Source: Rhizobium sp. NRK18 (GTDB lineage: Bacteria > Pseudomonadota > Alphaproteobacteria > Rhizobiales > Rhizobiaceae). Taken from it: DNA of 64,000 nucleotides. Numbering within the stretch: the first letter of the stretch is position 1; each line of letters opens with the position of its first letter. Shown here one piece after another: positions 56,870 through 64,000 of the stretch. The stretch covers positions 2,571,681 to 2,635,680 of the forward strand of contig NZ_JANFMV010000001.1 in the NCBI RefSeq assembly GCF_024385575.1, given 5' to 3'. The notes beneath the pieces are model-generated. The model made no database searches, was not told the DNA's origin, and was given only the letters and a program-made list of their open reading frames with translations. The translations under genes were made by a program, and so were the position numbers.

Positions 56870-57721
56870 ATGAGCCTGTTGTCTGGTCAATCCCCTGCCC
56901 CATTGTCCGGGCAAGTCTGGGCCTTCCGCTCCGACACTTCCAGCGCTCACAACCTGCTGATGATCGCCATCGGCATCCAGCTTGCGCTGATGTTGCCGAG
57001 CCTTGCCGCCTTGGTGCTGGACGACAGACTGCTCAACGGCGTCAGCGTCTGGAGCAAACCGCTGAAGTTCCAGGCCTCGCTGATCATGATGCTGGGCACG
57101 CTCGCCGTTCTGCTGCCGCAAATCGAGACCACGTCGAGAAACGGCTGGGGCGTATGGATCGCCTGCCTGGTCGCGGCAATGACGGCGACGGGAGAGATCC
57201 TTTACATCACCCTTCAGGCTGCCCGCGGCCGGGCCTCACATTTCAATTCCGAGACACAGATCGAAGGATTGGCCTATAGCCTGATGGGGATTGGTGCGGC
57301 CTTGCTGGTGCTCTCCAGTCTCGTGCTCGGCCTCTACCTTTTGACAAGGCCGGCAGCGGATGCCTCGCGCGGATTGCAGCTTGGCGGCGGCTGGGGACTG
57401 GTGCTCGGCAGCATCTTGACGCTCATCACGGCCTTTGCCCTCGGCAGCGGCCAGATCGGCGGTCCGGGCCATTGGGTCGGCGGGGTTCGCAGCGATGCCG
57501 GCGGTCTCATGCTCTTCGGCTGGTCGCGAAGCGGCGGAGATCTCAGGGTGCCGCATTTCTTTGCCACCCACATCATGCAGGCCTTGCCGATCCTAGGGGT
57601 TTTGCTGGAGGCGATTGCGCCGCGACTGCTGATTCCAGGATTGTTTGCCGGCAGCCTGTTCAGCATCGCGGTCGTCGCCGGCACCTTCATTCAGGCGGTC
57701 ATGGGGCGACCGTTCCTGTGA
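56870..57721 (+). CDS. Polytopic membrane protein of unknown function
   Basis: A 283-residue protein with seven or eight hydrophobic segments and a loop near 195-225 rich in glycine (G-P-G-H-W-V-G-G-V-R-S-D-A-G-G, then R-S-G-G-D-L-R-V-P-H-F-F-A-T-H). Its histidines at the membrane edge could bind heme or metal (speculative). I do not recognise a characterised family. It is co-transcribed with the ABA4-like gene and presumably works with it. Confidence 0.78.
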   Translation: MSLLSGQSPAPLSGQVWAFRSDTSSAHNLLMIAIGIQLALMLPSLAALVLDDRLLNGVSVWSKPLKFQASLIMMLGTLAVLLPQIETTSRNGWGVWIACLVAAMTATGEILYITLQAARGRASHFNSETQIEGLAYSLMGIGAALLVLSSLVLGLYLLTRPAADASRGLQLGGGWGLVLGSILTLITAFALGSGQIGGPGHWVGGVRSDAGGLMLFGWSRSGGDLRVPHFFATHIMQALPILGVLLEAIAPRLLIPGLFAGSLFSIAVVAGTFIQAVMGRPFL

Positions 57722-57843
57722 AGCCTCATGGCAGGGCGAAGCGGTGTCGGGAAATGATGACATTCCAGCGAGACAACCGACATCGTTTCCGGTTATAGAC
57801 ATTGACCGTGCGCCGCAGGCGCTGACCCTCTGCAAAGCATGCC

Positions 57844-59103
57844 ATGCCACAGATCCGCGCCCTCATCCCCCTGCTCATCGCCGCCGGCATCCTGATCGGC
57901 GGCAACGGCATGCAGGGCACGTACATTCCGCTGCGCGGTGCCTATGAAGGCTTTTCCGTCACCCTGATCGGCATCATCGGCGCGGGCTATTCGCTCGGCT
58001 TTGCCATCGGCTGCATCTACATCACCCGGCTGTTGCGGGCGATCGGCCATATCCGCCTGTTTGCCGCGCTCGCCGCCATTGCGGCCAGCGCGTCCTTGTC
58101 CATGGCACTGCTGATCGATCCGGCCTTCTGGTTCCTGATGCGCTTCCTGACCGGCATCTGCGTCGCCGGCCTGTTCGCGACGGTCGAAAGCTGGATCAAC
58201 GCCAAGGTCACCAACCAGACGCGGGCGCGCACGCTGTCGATCTACCGTTTCGTCGACCTGTTCTCCGTCACCGCCGGGCAGTATCTGATCCCGGTCGCCG
58301 GCATTCCGGGCTTTGCCGCCTTTGCGGTGATATCGATGGCGACGACGCTGTCGCTGGTGCCGATCTCGATTGCCGACAAGTCGAGCCCGGCACCGCCGGG
58401 CGCCGTCAAGTTCGACGTGCGCACCATCTGGCAGGTTTCGCCGCTCGCCGTCGTCGGCGTCGTCGTGGTGGGCCTGACTATGGCCGCCTTCCGCTATGTC
58501 GGGCCTCTCTACGCCTCGAATGTCGGCTTCTCCGTCGCCGAGGTCGCGAGCTTCATGAGTGCCGGCATCATCGGCGGCGTCGTGCTGCAATATCCGCTCG
58601 GGCATTTTTCCGACCGCATCGACCGGCGCAAGATCCTGCTGGTGACCACGGCCGGCGCTCTGATTGCCGGCCTCTATCTGGCGATCGGCGCCGGCAACAG
58701 CGAGTGGCGCAACATTGCCGGCGTCTTCATCTTCGGCGCCTTCGCCATGCCGCTCTACTCGCTCTGCTCCGCCCACGCCAACGACTTCGCAAAGGACGGC
58801 CAGCATGCCTCGATTGCCGCGGGGCTTCTGTTCTTCTGGTCCGTCGGGGCAACGATCGGCCCGTTCCTCGCCTCCGTGATGCTGCAATTCTTCGGACCGC
58901 ATGCGCTCTTCTGGTACACGTCCGTCATTCAGGCCGCCTTCATCGGCTACACCGTCTATCGCATGTCGGCGCGGGCTGCGATCCCGGCCGGCGAGCGGCG
59001 CTCGCGTTTCCGCGCGCTTTTGCGGACGTCTCTCTACTTCAGCAAGCTTGCCACGCCGCCCGCCGAACGCGACGGTGGCCGCAAAAGCGGGCCAAGCGAT
59101 TGA
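57844..59103 (+). CDS. MFS transporter, YcaD-like
   Basis: A 419-residue carrier with twelve predicted helices. Family marks include G-Y-S-L-G-F-A-I-G-C, R-F-L-T-G-I-C-V-A-G-L-F-A-T-V-E-S-W-I-N and the repeat-motif H-F-S-D-R-I-D-R-R-K-I-L-L. The E-S-W segment is typical of the YcaD group of unknown substrate. The C-terminal tail (about 385-419) is long and basic. The ribosome site is weak. It lies upstream of rnd on the same strand. Confidence 0.88.
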   Translation: MPQIRALIPLLIAAGILIGGNGMQGTYIPLRGAYEGFSVTLIGIIGAGYSLGFAIGCIYITRLLRAIGHIRLFAALAAIAASASLSMALLIDPAFWFLMRFLTGICVAGLFATVESWINAKVTNQTRARTLSIYRFVDLFSVTAGQYLIPVAGIPGFAAFAVISMATTLSLVPISIADKSSPAPPGAVKFDVRTIWQVSPLAVVGVVVVGLTMAAFRYVGPLYASNVGFSVAEVASFMSAGIIGGVVLQYPLGHFSDRIDRRKILLVTTAGALIAGLYLAIGAGNSEWRNIAGVFIFGAFAMPLYSLCSAHANDFAKDGQHASIAAGLLFFWSVGATIGPFLASVMLQFFGPHALFWYTSVIQAAFIGYTVYRMSARAAIPAGERRSRFRALLRTSLYFSKLATPPAERDGGRKSGPSD

Positions 59104-59164
59104 CATCACGGCCGAAAGCGACAAGGAATAGCCCGTTTCCCGTCTTCAAGAATGTAAGAAGAAC

Positions 59165-60310
59165 ATGATCGTTACCACCGCGGACCTCGAAGCCGCCTGC
59201 CAGAAGCTTGCAAAATCCGAATTTGTGACAGTCGATACGGAGTTCATCCGGGAGACCACGTTCTGGCCGGAACTGTGCCTCATCCAGATCGCCAATCCAT
59301 CGATGGAAGTGCTGATCGACCCGCTGGCGAAGGGGCTGGATCTCAAACCCTTCTTCGAATTGATGGCCGATGCCAGCGTCGTGAAGGTCTTTCACGCCGC
59401 CCGCCAGGATCTCGAAATCATATACAATCTCGGCGGTCTCATCCCGCATCCGCTGTTCGACACGCAGGTCGCGGCGATGGTCTGCGGCTATGGCGACTCG
59501 GTCTCCTACGACCAGCTCGTCGCCCGGATCACCGGGGCCCATATCGACAAGACCTCGCGCTTTACCGACTGGCGGCACCGGCCGCTCTCCGACAAGCAGC
59601 TCGACTACGCGATCGCCGACGTCACCTATCTGCGCGACGTCTATATGGCGCTGAAGGAACGGCTGGAGCGCGACGGACGCACGTCCTGGCTCAAGGAAGA
59701 GATGGACATCCTCGAGGCGCCGGAAACCTACGACCTGCATCCGGACGATGCCTGGCAGCGGCTGAAGATGCGGGTGAAGAAGCCGCAGCAACTCGCCGTC
59801 CTCCAGAGTGTCGCCGCCTGGCGCGAGCGCGAGGCGCGCAACCGCAATGTGCCGCGCGGCCGGGTCCTGAAGGACGACGCGATCTACGAGATCGCCCAGC
59901 AGCAGCCAAAGGACGTCGAGGCGCTCGGCAAGCTGCGCTCGATCCCCAAGGGCTGGGAACGGTCGTCGGCCGGCGCGCAGCTGCTCGACGCCGTCAATCA
60001 GGCGCTTGCCCTGCCGAAGTCCGAACTGCCGGCCATGCCGCGCCAGCAGCAGTCGCCGGAAGGTTCGGGTGCTGCGGTCGAACTGCTCAAGGTTCTCCTG
60101 AAGCTGACGGCGGAAAAGCACGGTGTCGCGCCGAAGGTGATCGCCAACAGCGACGATCTGGAAAAGATCGCGACCGACGGCGAGAAGGCCGATGCCGCCG
60201 CCATGCACGGCTGGCGCAAGGAACTGTTCGGCGACGTCGCGCTGAAGCTGATCAACGGCGAGATCGGTCTCCGGTTCACCGGCAAGAAGGTGGAAGCCGT
60301 CGAGCTGTGA
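59165..60310 (+). CDS. rnd: Ribonuclease D
   Basis: A 381-residue 3'-5' exoribonuclease acting on tRNA precursors and other small RNAs. DEDD catalytic motifs are present: V-D-T-E-F near residue 20, V-F-H-A-A-R-Q-D-L-E near 77 and L-D-Y-A-I-A-D-V-T-Y near 148. An HRDC domain follows (about 205-290), then a second helical HRDC-like region. A gtaagaag site precedes the ATG. The location downstream of aspS is common in rhizobia. Confidence 0.94.
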   Translation: MIVTTADLEAACQKLAKSEFVTVDTEFIRETTFWPELCLIQIANPSMEVLIDPLAKGLDLKPFFELMADASVVKVFHAARQDLEIIYNLGGLIPHPLFDTQVAAMVCGYGDSVSYDQLVARITGAHIDKTSRFTDWRHRPLSDKQLDYAIADVTYLRDVYMALKERLERDGRTSWLKEEMDILEAPETYDLHPDDAWQRLKMRVKKPQQLAVLQSVAAWREREARNRNVPRGRVLKDDAIYEIAQQQPKDVEALGKLRSIPKGWERSSAGAQLLDAVNQALALPKSELPAMPRQQQSPEGSGAAVELLKVLLKLTAEKHGVAPKVIANSDDLEKIATDGEKADAAAMHGWRKELFGDVALKLINGEIGLRFTGKKVEAVEL

Positions 60311-60320
60311 TCACGGCCTT

Positions 60321-60866
60321 CTAACGGTGACGCAGCCCCGCGGCTGCGTCTTTAAGCGAGGCAAGGAAGCCGGCGACGGCGCGCGGCAGCGGGCCGTGCT
60401 GGTAGTCTTTCAGCGTCTCGACCGTCCAGCCGCCTTCCGGGCTCAGCTGGCGTAAAAGGTCGACGCGCCGCGCTTCCTGCTCGGCGGTCAGCGGCAGCTC
60501 CGCCACCATGCCCAGATAATCGAGGTTCTGGTGTACCCGGCGCATGATCCGGAAGGCTTCGAACATGGTGGGTGCGATGCCGGAATCGTCACGCCAGGAG
60601 CGACCGCCGAACACCTCCTGCGTCACACGCTGACCGGCGCCCTTGCAATCGAAGGCGACGCAGCCGGAGAACCCCTGCTCTTCCAGCATGCTGTGGATCG
60701 TGCAGGAATGCCGTGCGGACAAATGCAGGCAGGGCGCGTCGGCGTCCTTGTTGTAGGCGAACTCGTCACCCTTGTCGAAAGGGAAGGCGACGCAGCAGAG
60801 CGCCGCGCAACGGCTGCAATCCGCCACGAGCGATACGCTGTCCGATCCTATCGTCCTATCCGCCAT
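60321..60866 (-). CDS. Cysteine-rich protein, stand-alone CxxC-x3-CC domain
   Basis: A 181-residue cytosolic protein with eight cysteines in its first 75 residues (17, 20, 24, 25, 46, 55, 69, 74). They fall in D-C-S-R-C-A-A-L-C-C-V-A-F-P-F, P-C-L-H-L, S-C-T-I-H, G-C-V-A-F-D-C-K-G-A-G-Q-R-V. In other bacteria I recall this module fused to pentapeptide repeats; here the rest (about 95-181) is helical with no such repeats. The pattern suggests a metal or Fe-S cluster. Function unknown. ATG 60866 (MADRT) is chosen over 60902. Confidence 0.8.
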   Translation of the reverse strand: MADRTIGSDSVSLVADCSRCAALCCVAFPFDKGDEFAYNKDADAPCLHLSARHSCTIHSMLEEQGFSGCVAFDCKGAGQRVTQEVFGGRSWRDDSGIAPTMFEAFRIMRRVHQNLDYLGMVAELPLTAEQEARRVDLLRQLSPEGGWTVETLKDYQHGPLPRAVAGFLASLKDAAAGLRHR

Positions 60867-60907
60867 GGCCGACGCTATAGCGTTCCTCACCGCCGACCTC
60901 AAGCGCC

Positions 60908-61315
60908 TTAGGGGTGCATGCGGGCGCCCTTGCAGACCTTGTCGGCGATTTTCCTGTCCGTATGGAAGGCGAGGCCGACCACCTTGGCGTCATCCGGCCC
61001 GAAGGCGGAAAAGGCTTCCCGGTTGGCGGCATCGTGGCCGGTCGAAAACATCTCCTCGATATAGAGCGTCGAGGCGATGTCGCGCTCCAGCGTCCGGCGA
61101 TGGATCTTCGACAGCGTGTCGCCGTCGGCGGCCAGCACGATGATCGGCTGCACGCTCATCGCGTTATAGACATGGCCCGCAGCATCCCGATAAGCTTCGC
61201 CGATGATCTCCGGCTTCGCGGCGGCGATGCCTGTGGCGAGGAAGGCGGTGACGTTGAGCTTCTGCCAGACGGCCAGATCCTCGCGAACGACGACAACGAA
61301 CTTGGTTTCAAACAT
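60908..61315 (-). CDS. DUF2000 family protein
   Basis: A 135-residue protein of the DUF2000 fold (related to peptidyl-tRNA hydrolase 2). Seen: K-F-V-V-V-V-R-E-D-L-A-V-W-Q-K-L-N-V-T-A-F-L near the start and Q-P-I-I-V-L-A-A-D near residue 60. The function is unknown. Its start codon overlaps the start codon of the divergent AraC-type gene, so the two cannot be transcribed independently of each other's coding region. Confidence 0.85.
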   Translation of the reverse strand: MFETKFVVVVREDLAVWQKLNVTAFLATGIAAAKPEIIGEAYRDAAGHVYNAMSVQPIIVLAADGDTLSKIHRRTLERDIASTLYIEEMFSTGHDAANREAFSAFGPDDAKVVGLAFHTDRKIADKVCKGARMHP

Positions 61316-62213
61316 GCACGGCAACTCCACGAAGGGCTTTCAGAAAACGGGTTCGACCGCGACCCTAACGGCACCCGCGCCGGATGGTCTTGAAGGTTCG
61401 TGCAGGATCGAGACGGACGAGATCCGCGCCGCGCCGGAAGAAGGCGGCATCGAGCGGATCGAGGCGCGGTTTCACGGCAACGGCTTCGCCCCGCACCGGC
61501 ACGACACCTATGCTCTGGGGATCACCGTCAGTGGCGTGCAGACCTTCCGCTATCGCGGTGCCGCGCGTTTTTCCATGCCGGGACAGCTCATAATCCTGCA
61601 TCCGGACGAGCTGCATGACGGCGGTGCCGGCACGGAAAGCGGCTTGCGCTACCGCATGGCCTACATCCCGCCGGACCGCATTGCCGACGCCGCGGGTGGA
61701 GCGGGCGGCCGCCTGCCCTTCGTGCCGGCGCCGGTGATGGACGACCCGAACCTGCGCGCAAGCCTTGCCGACGTTCTCGACGATCTGGACCGGGAAATCG
61801 GCGATCTGAAACTCGATTGCTTTCTGGCGGAGGTCGCGGCGGGCCTCAACCGCCACAGCGACGATCGCCGGCGGTCAGCATCGCGTCTTGATGGCCGCGC
61901 GGTGTCCATCTGCCGCGATTTCCTGACCGAGAACTGCCGCAGGACGATTACATCCGGCGAACTCGAAACGATCGCCGGCGTCGATCGCTTCACGCTGGCC
62001 CGCCAATTCCGCACGGCCTACGGCACCAGCCCGCATCGGTTTCAGGTGTTGCGCCGGCTGGATGTCGCCCGCAGGTCGATGCGCAACGGCCATGGGCTGG
62101 CCGACGCCGCCTTCGACAGCGGATTTGCCGACCAGGCCCACATGACCCGGCATTTCAAGAAGACCTACGGCATGACGCCCGGCCGCTGGCTGGCGCTGCA
62201 GTCGGCGTCCTGA
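61314..62213 (+). CDS. AraC family transcriptional regulator
   Basis: A 299-residue regulator. The N-terminal cupin-like sensing domain (about 30-180) has F-A-P-H-R-H-D-T-Y-A-L-G-I-T-V and P-G-Q-L-I-I-L-H-P-D-E-L-H-D-G; the C-terminal double helix-turn-helix (about 195-295) has R-R-T-I-T-S-G-E-L-E-T-I-A-G-V-D-R-F-T-L-A-R-Q-F and the second motif ending H-M-T-R-H-F-K-K-T-Y-G-M-T-P. The start is ATG 61314 (MHGNST), the only in-frame ATG near the domain. It is divergent from and overlapping DUF2000, its likely target. Confidence 0.87.
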   Translation: MHGNSTKGFQKTGSTATLTAPAPDGLEGSCRIETDEIRAAPEEGGIERIEARFHGNGFAPHRHDTYALGITVSGVQTFRYRGAARFSMPGQLIILHPDELHDGGAGTESGLRYRMAYIPPDRIADAAGGAGGRLPFVPAPVMDDPNLRASLADVLDDLDREIGDLKLDCFLAEVAAGLNRHSDDRRRSASRLDGRAVSICRDFLTENCRRTITSGELETIAGVDRFTLARQFRTAYGTSPHRFQVLRRLDVARRSMRNGHGLADAAFDSGFADQAHMTRHFKKTYGMTPGRWLALQSAS

Positions 62214-62222
62214 GACCAGACC

Positions 62223-63746
62223 TCAGAGATAGCGGAAGGCGAGCCGCTTGCCGGTGAGCTTGGCGAGCTGCTGCAAGCGGCCGTCGAGCCGTTCGCCGCG
62301 GAAATCGTGATATTCCGCCGGCACGACGAATTCGAGGTCGAGATCCGGATTGTCGGAGACAACGAAGCTCAGGTTCTTCACCACGCCCGGCATGGAGGCG
62401 GAGAAAAGATAGACCACCCTCAAGAGCCCGCCGACAAGCTTCGCCCGATCGAGGAAATGCGGCGTGGCGATTTCCGCCAGTTGCTGCGACGCGCCGTCTT
62501 CGCGAAGTCCTTCGAAGCGGAAGTAGTTGGTCAGCGCGATGAAGGCGCGGCCGGGATGGGTGATGCCAATGAAGGAGGAGTGGGCGATGATGTTCAGCGC
62601 CTGCAGTCCGCGATAGTCGGGATGCGCGCGCCAGGAGATGTCGGCCAGCAGGCAGGCCGCCTGACGGTAGCGGCTTTCTTCCTCCGTCTCGCTGATGCCG
62701 AAGAGCGGCATCATGCGGCCGGTCCACTCGGCAAGCTCGCGGGCATGTTCCGGCGAGCGGGCGCGCAGGATCGCCAGTTCATCGGCAGCCGAGAGCAGCG
62801 GGTCGCGCGCCTGGTCGGCCTCGGACAGGAGCGAATAGAGATAGCCTTCGCGCACGCCCTGGGCCGAAAAGGAAATCGACTTCGGCTTCATTTCCTCGAG
62901 AACCGCGCGCATGGCGATCGCGCCATAGGGCAGCAATGCACGGCGGTTGCGGGAAATGCTGGACCAGGCCGGATCCTTGCCCGGATCCTTGGTGTCGATG
63001 ATCTCGCCAAGGAACTGCATCATGTCCTCGAACGGCACGTCATAGCCCTGCATCATGTGCAACGGGTAGCCGCGCTTTTCCATGTGCAGCTTGGCGACGT
63101 TTCGCCAGGTGCCGCCGACCGCATAGAAGGTCCGCCCCTGCCCCTTGGAAAGGAAGGTCGCGGTGGCAACCTGCTTGCGGGTGAAGCTTTCCGCCCGATC
63201 GAGCGAGCCCTTGGCATATTCCGACAGGCGCAGGCCACCGAGCGGCAGGGTAATGCCGTCGCTGAAGCTCTGGCCCTTGATGTCGATGAGTTCCAGCGAG
63301 CCGCCGCCAAGATCGCCGGCAATGCCGTCCGGCTCGTGGAAGCCGCTGATGATGCCGAGCGCCGAATAGCGCGCCTCTTCCGCACCGGAGAGGATGATGA
63401 TCTTCTGGCCGAGGATTTCTTCGGCGGCCTGGATGAAATCCGGACCGTTGCTCGCCTCGCGCGCGGCAGCCGTCGCCAGCGCGTAGGTGGTGCGGGCACG
63501 CGCCTGCGCAGACAGGATCTTGAAACGGTGCAGCGCGGCGAGCGCCCGCTCGACGCCCTCCTCGTGCATCTTGCCCGTGGACGCGATCCCGCGGCCAAGA
63601 CCGCAGAGCACCTTTTCGTTGAAAAGGATGGCGGGTGCGCGGGAAAGGCCCTCGTAGACGACGAGGCGGATGGAATTCGACCCGATGTCAATCACCGAGA
63701 CAGGAGCAATACCCGGAAGGCGCCCCTGGGCTTCTGATTCAACCAT
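62223..63746 (-). CDS. ppx: Exopolyphosphatase (Ppx/GppA family)
   Basis: A 507-residue ASKHA-fold phosphatase that removes phosphate from polyphosphate ends. Seen: V-I-D-I-G-S-N-S-I-R-L-V-V-Y-E near residue 20 and the second phosphate loop A-G-D-L-G-G-G-S-L-E-L near 145; an HD-like C-terminal region extends from about 320. A pppGpp phosphatase activity is the alternative. The ppk stop lies 12 nt upstream on the same strand, forming the usual ppk-ppx operon. Confidence 0.93.
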   Translation of the reverse strand: MVESEAQGRLPGIAPVSVIDIGSNSIRLVVYEGLSRAPAILFNEKVLCGLGRGIASTGKMHEEGVERALAALHRFKILSAQARARTTYALATAAAREASNGPDFIQAAEEILGQKIIILSGAEEARYSALGIISGFHEPDGIAGDLGGGSLELIDIKGQSFSDGITLPLGGLRLSEYAKGSLDRAESFTRKQVATATFLSKGQGRTFYAVGGTWRNVAKLHMEKRGYPLHMMQGYDVPFEDMMQFLGEIIDTKDPGKDPAWSSISRNRRALLPYGAIAMRAVLEEMKPKSISFSAQGVREGYLYSLLSEADQARDPLLSAADELAILRARSPEHARELAEWTGRMMPLFGISETEEESRYRQAACLLADISWRAHPDYRGLQALNIIAHSSFIGITHPGRAFIALTNYFRFEGLREDGASQQLAEIATPHFLDRAKLVGGLLRVVYLFSASMPGVVKNLSFVVSDNPDLDLEFVVPAEYHDFRGERLDGRLQQLAKLTGKRLAFRYL

Positions 63747-63758
63747 TAAGTCCCAGTT

Positions 63759-64000
63759 CTAGTTCTTCTTGCCGGAAATCCAACCGGCAATCAGTTTCGG
63801 CGCACTGGACTTCAAGGCTTCGCCCCGGCCGGAGAGGCTGGGATTTGTCATGAAATAGTGCTGCGCATTGAACGGCTCCTCGCCCTCGCGCACTTCCATG
63901 CGTCTGGACGTCCCGTCGGGCAGTATCTCGTAGCTCTGCTGGTTGTCAATCAGGTTACCCAGCATGATCTGTTGAAGAACCTGCTCGTGCACGGTCGGGT
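63759..64000 (-). CDS. ppk: Polyphosphate kinase 1, C-terminal fragment (runs off window)
   Basis: The last 80 or so codons of PPK1; the 5' part lies beyond position 64000. The visible end [25 protein letters not shown] and [17 protein letters not shown] match the conserved PPK1 C-terminus. PPK1 makes polyphosphate from ATP at the inner membrane. It is directly upstream of ppx, so synthesis and breakdown enzymes share a transcript. The truncation is due to the window only. Confidence 0.88.
   Translation of the reverse strand, partial: PTVHEQVLQQIMLGNLIDNQQSYEILPDGTSRRMEVREGEEPFNAQHYFMTNPSLSGRGEALKSSAPKLIAGWISGKKN

Overview
This is a gene-dense, GC-rich chromosomal stretch of an alphaproteobacterium, almost certainly of the family Rhizobiaceae (Rhizobium / Agrobacterium / Sinorhizobium / Shinella-like). 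The reasons are the gene order rplM-rpsI-...-speB-argC, ctaA, then an exopolysaccharide block, then merR-ihfA-fabH-plsX-DUF177, bamE, hppA, nusB-ribH-ribE-ribD-nrdR-glyA and the ldtP-ldtR pair, together with a rhizobial-type palindromic intergenic repeat. Most of the window is conserved core chromosome. I see no phage, insertion sequence, CRISPR array, rRNA or integrase.

Layout. 1-5.4 kb is accessory: a cytochrome P450, a WYL-domain regulator divergent from a glutathione S-transferase, and a MarR regulator with an MFS transporter. The MarR/MFS pair shares an identical palindromic operator and sits between an intact cupin gene and a decayed second copy of that gene's 3' end. 5.4-9.2 kb: metY (sulfur amino acids), a DUF6455 protein, two paralogous CoA-binding proteins around a small secreted protein, and a VOC protein. 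9.4-13.7 kb: rplM-rpsI with a strong promoter and terminator, then a secreted protein, an ABM-domain protein, agmatinase and argC, followed by a palindromic repeat. 13.7-17.7 kb: a second VOC protein, a small-molecule kinase, a YrhK protein, a DODA-type dioxygenase and ctaA (heme A).

17.8-26.4 kb is a polysaccharide assembly locus of the unipolar polysaccharide / holdfast type: a GNAT protein, a very large Wzz/BY-kinase-like protein whose kinase motifs are degenerate, a Wza-type lipoprotein, a GT4 glycosyltransferase, a phosphoglycosyl transferase (UppE-like) and a Wzy/ligase-type membrane protein. 26.5-32.3 kb: a short HTH protein, tRNA-Pro(GGG), and the operon UCC chaperone-DUF177-plsX-fabH-ihfA-merR facing away from bamE. 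The gap between that operon and bamE can fold into a 116-nt multibranched RNA-like structure that I cannot assign.

32.3-41.2 kb holds proton pyrophosphatase, an MFS transporter, nusB, riboflavin genes, nrdR and glyA, nearly all on the minus strand. 41.3-50 kb: a processive glycolipid synthase-like transferase, the L,D-transpeptidase/LdtR pair, hemB, an RDD protein, an SLC13 permease and the Bpt leucyltransferase. 50-64 kb: parC, a periplasmic unknown, aspS, a TetR regulator divergent from two membrane-protein genes, an MFS transporter, rnase D, a cysteine-rich protein, DUF2000/AraC with overlapping divergent start codons, ppx, and the 3' end of ppk running off the window.

The observations most worth checking are the shared GGGTATATACCC operator with apparently leaderless marR; the duplicated cupin tail bracketing that cassette; the 31.6 kb structured RNA candidate; the kinase-dead Wzz protein with its acidic linker; and the back-to-back promoter palindrome at the TetR locus.
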